From: Symsagittifera roscoffensis
Lineage: Eukaryota; Xenacoelomorpha; Acoela; Convolutidae
Assembly: GCF_963678635.1 (NCBI RefSeq)
Contig: NC_087066.1
Span: forward strand, 11,392,517 to 11,456,516
Length of the DNA stretch: 64,000 bases
Reading direction: 5' to 3'
Shown piece after piece: positions 1 through 8,780 of the stretch. The position numbers were made by a program, and so were the translations under genes. Below the pieces are notes generated by a model that saw only the letters and a program-made list of their open reading frames with translations, made no database searches and was not told the DNA's origin. Every line of letters begins with the position of its first letter. Position 1 is the stretch's first letter.

Positions 1-419
1 TATCAGTTTATTACATAGAATTTCAATTTTACTGCTAGTTTTGGGGGAAATTTAAAGTTATAAATTTTCATCATAATTAAATTTACTGCTTTATGGGAAA
101 ACAATTTATAAATTAATTTACTACATTTGGTATGAATTTTATCATAATATTTTGTGTAAAATATTAATGAAGTTTAGAAGAATTTTAACAAATTTATTTT
201 TTATTTTTCTTTTCTGTTTTTTGCAGATGATCGTGGTATGAAGACTAAAAATGTAAAAGAAACATGAATAAAGAATGGTTAGTACTAATTTTAATTTATT
301 AGTTAAGAATATTTTTAAATTATACTTACCTGTTAATTGTCTGGGAAAAAGCCGTGGGGAAAGATGTCGTGTATTATGTCCGAATTTGTTAGTAAATTTG
401 CTAGTATGCGAATGATGTT
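1..419. other. non-coding edge of retroelement, with minus-strand splice-like signals
   Basis: No reading frame of note. On the minus strand, downstream of the last retroelement frame, a consensus 5' splice site (CAG/GTAAGT) lies at 332-324 and an acceptor-like TTTTTAG ends at 245, which would define an intron of about 85 nt. On the plus strand a pyrimidine tract ends in TTTTTTGCAG at about 226. This could be 3' untranslated or LTR sequence of the element, but no terminal repeat can be identified because the other end is absent. Confidence 0.3.
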
Positions 420-1331
420 TTAAGTTTGGAGCAATTGAAGTGCTTTAATGGTTTTTAGTTCTTCGTTGCCTACTGCAAACTCATAAGGTGTGTTTTGAAT
501 GAGGTTATATATTTTGTGATTATATTTAGTATTGTGAATAAATTCTAATATTGGGATTTCTATAGGCTGGATAAATTCATGTGGGATAAGGAAGGGTCTG
601 GATTCTTCTGCGTTAACGGCCTTCGTGATGGGACAAAATATATACATTTGTGTTACTGGGTCATAATTGCGGAGGATGCCGTGGAGGTTAGTATCTTTGA
701 TGCAATAGGTGAAATTAAGAAAAAATGGTGAAGTGTACTTCGAGTTAAGAAACTGAAAACGATGGTGTGGTTGTCTTGATGGAGTATGTAAATCAAAATG
801 ATTTTGTATGAAGCGATAATATGTATATGTACGAGTCTGTTTAGTGCGTAACATAATGTCGTGTGAACAGCGCAGATCGCGTTCATGTGGTGCAAGGAAG
901 TGAAAGGTTAGTAAAAACAACTGAAATTTTTCTTTAAAACTTTCGTAAGCTTGAATATCATTGAGTGCTTCAGAAATGATGTGATCATATTTTCTATCAA
1001 AAATATTAAGTGTGAAAACATATGACGTTTTGATGAAGAATTTTTCTGTTAGTTGTGGGTTAGCGAAGCGGTCGTCATCTAGAAATTGGTCTTGATTAAC
1101 TCGGATGATATTATGGTCGTAATATTCTATTGTAAATTCGTTAGCTCGGGGTGCAGTGAATGTTTTTAGTGATTTTTTATATCCTATATAAGTAAATTGT
1201 CTAGGTGTTAGTGTTGCGGTGAGTCTATATAACATATCTGTATTCTTTTCTATATCGTTATGAGTACTAGATAGTGGCAGGCAAAGGGGATTAGTAAAAT
1301 GGTAATATGCTGTCCAGTGAAGTGTAGGCAT
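420..1331 (-). CDS. unknown ~303-residue protein of the retroelement (last frame)
   Basis: The open frame runs from an ATG at 1331 to TAA at 420 and I do not recognise the product. It is rich in Phe, Tyr, His and Asn, with no signal peptide or clear membrane segment. A stretch around residues 130-145 (KEKFQLFLLTFHFL) is hydrophobic but looks like a core helix. The same frame stays open upstream of the ATG to at least about 1,500, where it overlaps the Ser/Pro-rich frame in another phase. It may therefore be the C-terminal part of that frame joined by a shift rather than a gene of its own. It lies 3' of the glycoprotein, where simple LTR elements have only the LTR. It could be an accessory protein or a displaced structural protein; neither can be shown. 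Confidence 0.5.
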   Translation of the reverse strand: MPTLHWTAYYHFTNPLCLPLSSTHNDIEKNTDMLYRLTATLTPRQFTYIGYKKSLKTFTAPRANEFTIEYYDHNIIRVNQDQFLDDDRFANPQLTEKFFIKTSYVFTLNIFDRKYDHIISEALNDIQAYESFKEKFQLFLLTFHFLAPHERDLRCSHDIMLRTKQTRTYTYYRFIQNHFDLHTPSRQPHHRFQFLNSKYTSPFFLNFTYCIKDTNLHGILRNYDPVTQMYIFCPITKAVNAEESRPFLIPHEFIQPIEIPILEFIHNTKYNHKIYNLIQNTPYEFAVGNEELKTIKALQLLQT

Positions 1332-1389
1332 TAAAACATGTTCATCTACAAAACTACGTGTGTCGTTAGTGTCGTTAGGTGTGGTTAAT

Positions 1390-2664
1390 TTATTCGCAGG
1401 CTGTTCCTGGTTTGGTCGGGAATGGATGGTTCGGGAATTTTCTTTTAAAAGTGCGATAAGCTCGGTGAGTGCTATTCGATGATTCGGTGGATGTGGATGA
1501 TTGTCCTAATGATGCAGTGTAAGCTGGGGAGGGTGTAGGAGTAGGTGGGTTGGAGGATTCTATTGTGGATGAAATTTGATTTATAGTGAGGGTGTTAGGG
1601 TGTATTAACTGTTGTTGTAGGGTGATAAATTTATCGAGTTCCTGGGAGATTTGGGGGGTATCTGGAGAATTATTAGATGATCGGTCGGAATGAAATGGAG
1701 AATAGGTTGGGGTTACTTGCGAAGCATAAGAAGGAGTGGAAACGGACGGGAGTGGATTATTTGGTGGGATTGGTTGAAAAGGTGATTTTGAAAAAACTGA
1801 GGAGTTGGTTTGAAAATTATTGGATGGAGATGGTTCGGAGTCTGCAAATTCGTCAGGGGTTTCTAAATTAGAGTTATTAAGTTGTGAGATGGAGTATAAA
1901 AACGAAATATCTGAATTAGTATCCGAATTCATGCTTGAATATATATAATAGTTGGAAAATCGGGTGGTGGGAAAGCAAAAAGTGGGATTATTGGGATTGG
2001 AGTGTGGAGGTTGGTTGGATGGAATTTGAGCGGTGTAGGGATCCAAATTGTCGGCTCATCGTGGGCTAAAAAAATTATTATTTTGAGACTGAAAAGCGGT
2101 GGTATGGGGTTGTTCTATAATTTGTTCATATGTATTATCATCTTGTGAATGATGTGTCATTATATGTTGTATGGGACTTTGCGATATGTTTGATCTAAAA
2201 TTTGGGTTATGTGTTATTGCTAGGTTTCGGAAATTACGTGGGACTAAGGATAATGGATGGTTATGTGGTAGGGGTGGCAACTGTGGTGCGGTAGGTGTTA
2301 CTTCTATGTTATTATGTTCTTCGTCATATGTGTTTTGTTTTGTCGCTATTTTTGTATTATATTCTTTTATTTGTGCGTCTAGAAGAATTTTGTTTATTGA
2401 TGATGAAAAAATTCCAAAAAATCCTGCAAATAGTATGCGTGCTACACTTGCTTGTCTATTTACTTGTGTGTGTATAGCGCATGTGTTATAGATTCCTTTT
2501 AAAAGTGAAAAAAGAAATCCTATAAAGTTAAACATTGCGTATAGGATAGTCAATTTTTCTAAGATGAAATAGGGCCATCCTAGAAAATCGAGAATTTCAT
2601 TTTTTAGGGTAACAAAGCTAAAAATATTGATAGGTGAAATATCTTGTGGTCTGTATTTTTTCAC
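1390..2664 (-). pseudogene. glycoprotein membrane anchor plus long Ser/Pro/Asn-rich tail, broken
   Basis: The frame runs from ATG 2664 to TAA 1390, interrupted by one in-frame TGA (2056-2058); the frame resumes directly after it. The first part (about 202 residues) has a strong membrane segment at residues 33-57 and a second hydrophobic stretch at 75-90, then a charged and Pro-rich region. The part after the TGA (about 220 residues) is Ser/Pro/Asn/Thr-rich and probably disordered. The first 47 nt overlap the end of the preceding glycoprotein frame in another phase. Since that glycoprotein has a signal peptide but no anchor in its own frame, the simplest reading is that this was its transmembrane and cytoplasmic end, separated by a frameshift near 2,640. 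A separate small membrane protein is the alternative. Confidence 0.5.
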
Positions 2665-4678
2665 CGTTTAGATATATATAGTCTTTAATATCTTTAAAAT
2701 ATCCGCTATAATCTTGTGTATAAATATCTGCAAATCCTGCGGTTTCGGCAAGTTTGCGTAAATTTTGGTCAATTGATTGTCTTTGTATAGTTTCCATTGA
2801 TGTTAATAATTCTTGGAATTGTTGTGTTCTAATGTGGTGTTGGATATCTGATTTTGAATATATTCCAAGTGATTGTAAATCAATATTTGGATTACGAGCA
2901 ATAGCTCTGATGCTTTCGGGAGAAATTTTTTTGAGTGATTGCAAAAACGTAGGATATGGAGTAAGGAGATAATATTTATCTTCATCAGGGTTCAAGTGTA
3001 CTACATTGTGGCTATTTTTTGATCCACATGGGACTGCGGTATCCCAAAAATGTGTTCGTCTTGAGAGTGTGTCAACAAAATGTACCTTATTTTTATTTAA
3101 AAAAATAGGGATTCTTTTATAACAGCGTTTATCTTCAAAAACATATAGTGGTGAAACTTTTTTGGTACAAGTATAAAACCATAAAATGTTTCCTTCGTAG
3201 TCTGGAAAATTTGATCTATTTCCTGACAATAAATATCCTGCGTAGGGTATTTTTAATACTGCTAGTGCGAGTGATTGTAGGATTTGTGTCCTTTCTAACT
3301 CGCATAGTTGGTGAAGTGTTTCTAATTCGGAGAGTGACATTTCTTAAAAAATTCGACTAATCGTGTAGTCTAACTTCATATCTAAGTGGATATCATAGTA
3401 GATATTACCAAAATAAGTGTTATTCATTAGTGATAGTTCTTGTAAACGTGTGCTTCTGGTGTCATGTGGCTTTAGTTTTCCACCAGGTTGACCATTACTT
3501 TTTTGAAAGTTAACTGGTATATATGATGTTCCTTCGTGTAGAGAGTGACCTGTGGCATAAGGGTCAAATTTTATTTTTCCAGTGGTCATGTCGAAACCTT
3601 TTTCGTATTCAACTAGTATTTCAGAATATTGTGTTTTGTAAAATGGGTTTCTGTATTTACATGCGATTTCTGTTTCTTGGTATATTTGGAAACGTGTTAA
3701 TTTATTTTCTATATTATGGAGATTTCGAAAATCAGTACTTTGTTTTCGTAATGGATGGACTTGTTCATATGGAAATTATTGTATAAAATTTTTTTCGTGA
3801 AATTTTATCATACCAGCGTGTATTTTTGCTACTTGAAATGTTGTGCATGTATCTTCGGGAAACCAAACAATTGTTGCTTGTGTCCGTGTTGTAGGATCAC
3901 AATAACCTTGATCGTTTTTACAAGGTAATCTAATTCCTTGATAGATTATTGTGTTGTCGGATAAATCTCGTGTGAGTTGTATTTTTTCGAGTTGTATTTT
4001 CCAATCGAAAAACATTATTTCTTGATATCCTTTATTTTTTGTGTCTGCTTTGCAATTTGATAGATTATTTATACCAAGGTGTGGTATCCAGTGCTTATCG
4101 TGTATGTCATAAGTTATTCTTCCGTGTGCGCCGTTGTATGGGTATTTTTCATCTAGTTTTATATGTCCTTGATATCTTTCAAGTTCTGCTTGATGTACAG
4201 AATCGGCAAACACTTGAAAATATACTAGTTTTCTGTCGGTGTTTTTATTTCTTGTGATATTTAATCTGAGTAGCTCGTTTTTACAATCATCGGGATTTAG
4301 GTGTAGAAGTCGTTCTATATTACTTTGGTAGAATGATTCGTGGTCAAGTCGGTTTTTATTTCCGTTTGAAACTTGTGAACAATGTACTTTCTTTTCGGAA
4401 AATGTTGCTGTAAATTCATATCCTGCTACTGTTGTTGCTCGGGCTTTTGAATACAGTGTCGCTATTACATTTGTAGTTTCTATAGCTTGTGGTTCCGTTT
4501 CGCATTGTGATACTTGATTCATTGCATATTTGTGTAGTGTTTTTTGTTCATTTTCTTCACAATCGTAGTGTGTTACTAATAAATCCTGGGGTCCTGTGCG
4601 GGGAGAAGGATTTGTCTTTTGGTCGGAAAATATTGAAAAAAAGATTTGTTGAAGTATCAATATTTTTAGAATATACAT
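2618..4678 (-). pseudogene. envelope-like glycoprotein, ectodomain, two in-frame stops
   Basis: One frame of 687 codons from ATG 4678 to the stop at 2618, interrupted by TAA at 3776-3778 and TAA at 3344-3346 with no phase change at either. Residues 1-18 (MYILKILILQQIFFSIFS) form a classical signal peptide. The first segment has spaced cysteines at residues 40, 59, 100, 132, 209, 253, 260 and 278, and N-glycosylation sequons near 140 and 205. Later segments carry further cysteines (including one before KNSHNV) and another sequon (NRS). The spacing of the leading cysteines, and the YYLLTPYP-type segment before a helical stalk, remind me of the class III, chuvirus-type glycoproteins carried by some invertebrate retroelements. 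That resemblance is from memory and untested. Its role would be receptor binding and membrane fusion. The membrane anchor is in the next frame. The start overlaps the end of the preceding frame by 13 nt. Confidence 0.6.
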
Positions 4679-5997
4679 GTGTATGATAATCCTGAGTATG
4701 GGTTATAAAATGTGATGTAACCAATTGTCTTTTTGGTATATCTGTCGTACTTATATATTACTTCAGTTGTTATAAATGGTGGTGGTAGCGATTGAGCTGT
4801 TATATTAGGTGGGTCTAATGGGTAAGGATGTTGAACAATGTTGTTAAGTTTAACCGTGGTTTCGAATTTTAATTGTAGGCTATTTTGTTGGAGAATTTGG
4901 ATGTTATGGTCACGAATGTCTTCGTGGATGTCTTGTCTATATTGTAGTCCATGGAGTACCCAATTGTGGAGTCAGTTATTTTCTGGATGTTGTCCAAATA
5001 ATGGTGGGGGTGCTGTGAACGTGTTCCAATCTAATCTTAAAGGGATATTTGTTGATGATTGTTCTCGATATCTAACGTCGAGGTTATTTGAAAAATTTAG
5101 GGGGAAAGGCGTCGGTGAAATCTAGCTTATTGATGGTGTTGATGGTAGTGATAATGTTTCTGGTAGTGATGATGATGTTGTTGTATCCGTAGAAATATCT
5201 ATTGGGTCATTTATTAAATTTGGTTCATCTTGTGTGAATGAGTGTGTTGTCCAATATGGTAGTCTTGATGTTTGGTTGGGGGGGTTAAAGGGAATGTCAC
5301 GTATTTGTTCAGATGTTGGTGTTGAACCTAAGTAATCTGAGGGTATACTTGAGGTGCTACGTTGTGAAAGAAGCGTAGGGGTTTCTGGTAATATACCAAT
5401 GGGGTTTTCTGGAGTGTTTTGTGATGGGGATTGAGGTATATCAAAATGAACTCGGGGAGTTTGAAAATTCCTGTTTCGTCGAGGATGTATAATTTGTCTA
5501 TTTATTTCGACTGTATTTTGGTTTTGACTAGGATTTCTTATTCTACTTAATTCTTGTGGTAGTGTTGGGTATAAGTTATATGTTGGTTCGCTTAGAGGTG
5601 CTTGTCGTTGAACTGGTTCTAGTGGTTCAGATAAGAGAGCGTGTCGTTCTTCAAAAGTGTATGGGTTATCTTGGAAAGAAATTAGTGTGGATGTTTGGAG
5701 GTTTTGGGTAGTTGTAGGTATTGTCGGGTTTTCTTGGGATGATGTCGGTGAAGACTGACTGTGTGATTGTTGGTTAGCAATTTTTGAAGGTATTCTGATT
5801 GATTTTTCCTTGTGAAAAAATTTATGTTTATTGTAGTATTCTTCAAGGAAGAGAATTAAAAGGATTGTTGCTAAGGCGAATGTGATTATTGCTTTTTTTA
5901 TACATTTGCACATTGTCAATATTAGGGATGATAAGAATGTTATAAAAATTACAAATAGTATAAAAATATCTGTTCTACTAAAAATTGTTCGTATCAT
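4666..5997 (-). pseudogene. two-TM, Ser/Pro/Thr-rich protein of the retroelement, two in-frame stops
   Basis: One frame of 444 codons from ATG 5997 to TAA 4666-4668, interrupted by TAG (5122-5124) and TGA (4972-4974) with the phase kept. Residues 10-29 and 35-52 are membrane segments separated by a short Cys/Lys turn (MCKCIKK). They are followed by a long low-complexity Ser/Thr/Pro/Gln region. After the stops comes a more ordered C-terminal part rich in Gln, Leu and aromatic residues. I recognise no family. Its end overlaps the glycoprotein ATG by 13 nt, a compact viral-style arrangement. It sits between integrase and glycoprotein, after an 820-bp non-coding spacer. It may be a membrane-bound accessory or matrix-like protein; that is a guess. 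Confidence 0.5.
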
Positions 5998-6000
5998 TTA

Positions 6001-6819
6001 AATAAACTTTGGGTTATCGTACCTGTGAATATGGTCAATGATTTGGAAAAGTTGGAGATTTATTTCAAATAGGGAGTAGAAAATTTAAAAAATGTTGCAA
6101 AAAATGATTAAAATTATTATAAAAGCTTCAAAGGTATCAAAGAGAAATATGAATAAAAGTTTAAGTATTGTGAAAAAGTTTATGAAAATGTTGAAAATTG
6201 TATGTTTAAAGATATTGACTGGTCGAGAGAAGAGCATTTAAGAAATGATTTCTTGGTCGAATATTTTTTGTTGTTTGGGGCGATTTTCAAGTGTGGTCGA
6301 GTTATTTATTGATTTTTTGTGGGTTGAGTTTTGTGAAAAATTGTTGGGGGCTAATTTTATGGTGTTCGGGAGATCTTCTTTGCTTTATTTTTATTTGTGA
6401 TCTGGGGTATTTTTGAGAATTTTGTACTTTAGGCTAAATGATTATGGTCCTTTTGTACTTTACGCTAAATTGTGATTTTTGGTTGGAGGGTTTTTGAGGT
6501 CTGAGTTGGGAAAATATTGTTGATCTTTGCGTTATTAGATAGGGGAGGGTTGTAATAATATGGTGGTATTTATTTTAGTTGTCAAGTTTTAGCAAGTTGC
6601 TTATTTTTGACCTGGAGGTTGCAAAGTTATAGTTATAGATATGCCTGGAGTTGAATATCTTTCGGCTAATAGGTTGGTGTTATAGTTATAGAAGATAACG
6701 GATTGAATGAATCCTATTGGCTAAATTTGAACTAGAATTGTTGCGTGTTTGTAAGCATGTTATTTTGAAAAATGAAAGTTCAAAATGATCCGGAGGTGCA
6801 AAGATTATTAACTTGAAAA
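6001..6819 (-). other. non-coding spacer between integrase and the env-side frames
   Basis: No frame. It holds a direct repeat of about 20 bp (TTTTGTACTTTAGGCTAAAT at 6,420 and a one-base variant at 6,451). It also has a repeated GTTATAGTTATAG motif (about 6,626 and 6,679) and two similar GGAGGT(T)GCAAAG motifs (about 6,615 and 6,791). On the minus strand a TATTCACAG acceptor-like site lies about 40 nt before the ATG at 5997. It could be the landing site of a spliced env message, but nothing proves it. Confidence 0.35.
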
Positions 6820-8780
6820 TTAAAGTTGTTTTTGAAATTCAACTTTCTTCAATATTTTAGATTGTGGGATGAATGTTTTGTAGTTTTTACGTGGTTGATT
6901 TCTAAGTCGTGATGACTCTCTATGTTCTGATTTCTCGATTTGTTCTTGTGGTAAAATTTTTTCTATCATTTTCCTATTTTTCCTTTCTTTTCGAGATATT
7001 TTTTGATCTAGCTTTTTTGTATTGTTTTGGGTTGTAGTTGTGTTTTGTTTTCCGTGATGAATGTCGCTTTGTTCATTTATTTCTTTTTCCGTATGTGGGT
7101 GATTTTGAATAACTTTTAAATCTGTGAAAGAATATAATTGAGTTAATTCGCGTAGTGCGTATTCTTTTGGGTAGTAAGGCAATAGGTTGTTCCGATGTTG
7201 AACAATTTCTTTTTGGTCTGAATCGGTGATTTTATATGTTATGTCAGTGGGTTTGGCAATTATTTGGTATGGTCCTTTGCGAAGGGGTTGTAATTTTTTA
7301 GAAATCCCTTTTTGTGTATTAAAATTAGGTATTAAGACAAATGTTCCAATTTTTAAATCTGAGGCTGGTGTAAAGCGTGAATTAATTTGTTCGTTAATGT
7401 TTTGCCTTTGTAAAAATTTGATTGTGTTTTTTATCTCTATTTAAAATCCATTTGGTGTGTGTACCGGAGGCTAATTTAAGGATTTGTGGGTGATGAAAAT
7501 GATCTTCATCATGCGTGTGTAAAAGTAGGTTATAACAAACTGAGTCTTTATTTGGTTGGCAATGACCTTGTGCATTTTTATGAGAGTTTGCTGTAAACAT
7601 AATTGGTTTACGTGGCTTTTGATTAAAAACCATTTCGTATGCTGACATTCCTAGAGTTGTCGTAATTTGTGAATTATATGCTAAGGGGAATAATTTTACA
7701 TCTGCTGACCATTCTGTGTATCTTTTATCATTTCCATTTATGATACATCTAAGATATTCTTGAAGTGAACGGTTCATACCTTCGACTAAACCGTTTGTCC
7801 AAGGTGCATGAGATGTACGTGGTTTGTGTTTGATGTTATATATAAGTGACATAGTGTGATGATTTCATTATTTATGAATTCTGTACCGTTGTCTGTAACT
7901 AAGATTTCGGGTAATCCGAATTTAGCTATCCAGTGTTCATAAAGTGTTGTGTAAGCATAATAAACGTTACAATGTGGTACTGGGTTGAGTGCTACATAAT
8001 GTGTAAATGCATCAACAATTACCATAATGTAGGAGTTTCCTTCAGAGGTTGGTGAAATTGTTCCTTTTGTATCGAATGAAATACGATGGTTAAAATATAA
8101 ACTTTGTCCTTTAAAATCTTGTTTTTGTGCTATTTGTTTTTGATTTGGATAAGGTTTATTTAACTGACATACTATACAATCATTGCATAGTACTTTTATC
8201 CAAATTGGTGCATTTGGGAAATAAACATTTTGTGTAAAATTTGAATATGTTTTCTCTGAACCAGAGTGTCCTTTAGTATTTTGTGTATGTGAAATGTTAA
8301 AAGCTATTAGAATCATGTTTAAAGGGAGACAGGGAACTGTAGAATCATTTAATTGATATTCTAGAAGGTCTGTGTTTTCATTAATTGTTGTATTATTAAT
8401 TTTTCGGAAATATCGGAGGAGTGTTTTATTTACGGGCTTAGTTACGGGCTTAGCTTTTACGGGCTTAGTTTTGTATTTGTGCCATGATTTTAGTTGTCCA
8501 ATTACTGGGTCAAGATTTTGATATTGTTCAAGTGTAATTTTATCTGTTGGAGGGAGAAAAATATTTTCAATTTCTAATTTAGATAGGGGAATTGTGTCAA
8601 GTGGGTCATGGAGGTCAAAAACTTGATTTATTGTGTATTTTGAATCATTTGTTTGTGGTCCTGATAAATTTATTTTATCAGTTAAATTTTCTTTTTCGAT
8701 TAACGGAAAAAGGTCTTTTTTATGCGAGTGATGTTTTATTATTTTTTGTTGGGTGTTATTTTTTATCCATTGTGAGTTCT
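6820..8780 (-). pseudogene. retroelement integrase (end of pol), 5'-truncated and frameshifted
   Basis: Three consecutive frames make up a Ty3/gypsy-type integrase. The first (its ATG at 8853 lies in satellite DNA) gives the RNase H-integrase linker, the zinc finger H189, H196, C226, C229 (GHSGSEKT just after the second His) and catalytic Asp 261 (SFD) and Asp 321 (VTDNGTEF). A shift near 7,840 moves to the next frame (to 7,394), which supplies the catalytic Glu (NGLVEGMNRS, about residue 24 of that frame). A second shift near 7,405 leads to the C-terminal domain with the GPY motif (RKGPYQII, 7,258-7,281) and a basic Lys/Arg tail ending at 6,820. Reverse transcriptase and RNase H are missing. 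A short in-frame repeat of TACGGGCTTAG (8,434-8,471) encodes KPV-type repeats in the linker. Confidence 0.88.

Larger units (their letters stand above)
1..8780 (-). mobile_element. 5'-truncated, decayed env-bearing Ty3/gypsy-like retroelement (endogenous retrovirus-like)
   Basis: All substantial frames in this block run on the minus strand in the order integrase, two-TM Ser/Pro/Thr-rich protein, signal-peptide glycoprotein, anchor/tail frame, unknown protein. This is a pol-then-env order. Gag, protease, reverse transcriptase and RNase H are absent, because the sequence upstream of the integrase is replaced by satellite DNA at about 8,781. Frames are interrupted by in-frame stops (5122-5124, 4972-4974, 3776-3778, 3344-3346, 2056-2058) and by shifts near 7,840, 7,405, 2,640 and 1,500, so this copy is not expected to be active. 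No LTR pair or target-site duplication is visible in the window; the 0-420 edge is unresolved. Assignment to Ty3/gypsy rests on the GPY/F module of the integrase. The assignment of all five frames to one element is inference from strand and spacing. Confidence 0.7.

Noticed and set aside
2171-2491. Plus-strand open frames across the retroelement (also 4,838-5,125, 3,523-3,786, 8,592-8,807)
   Set aside because: Opposite-strand shadows of the minus-strand frames, with no family-like content.
2056-5124. Alternative genetic code reading stops as amino acids
   Set aside because: All three stop codons occur in frame only in the element, while the Patched and PICK1 exons use the standard code with no internal stop.
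420-8780. A Maverick/Polinton with fusogen
   Set aside because: Mavericks have an integrase and some carry fusogens, but no polymerase B, ATPase, protease or capsid frame is present and the integrase has a GPY/F module of Ty3/gypsy type.
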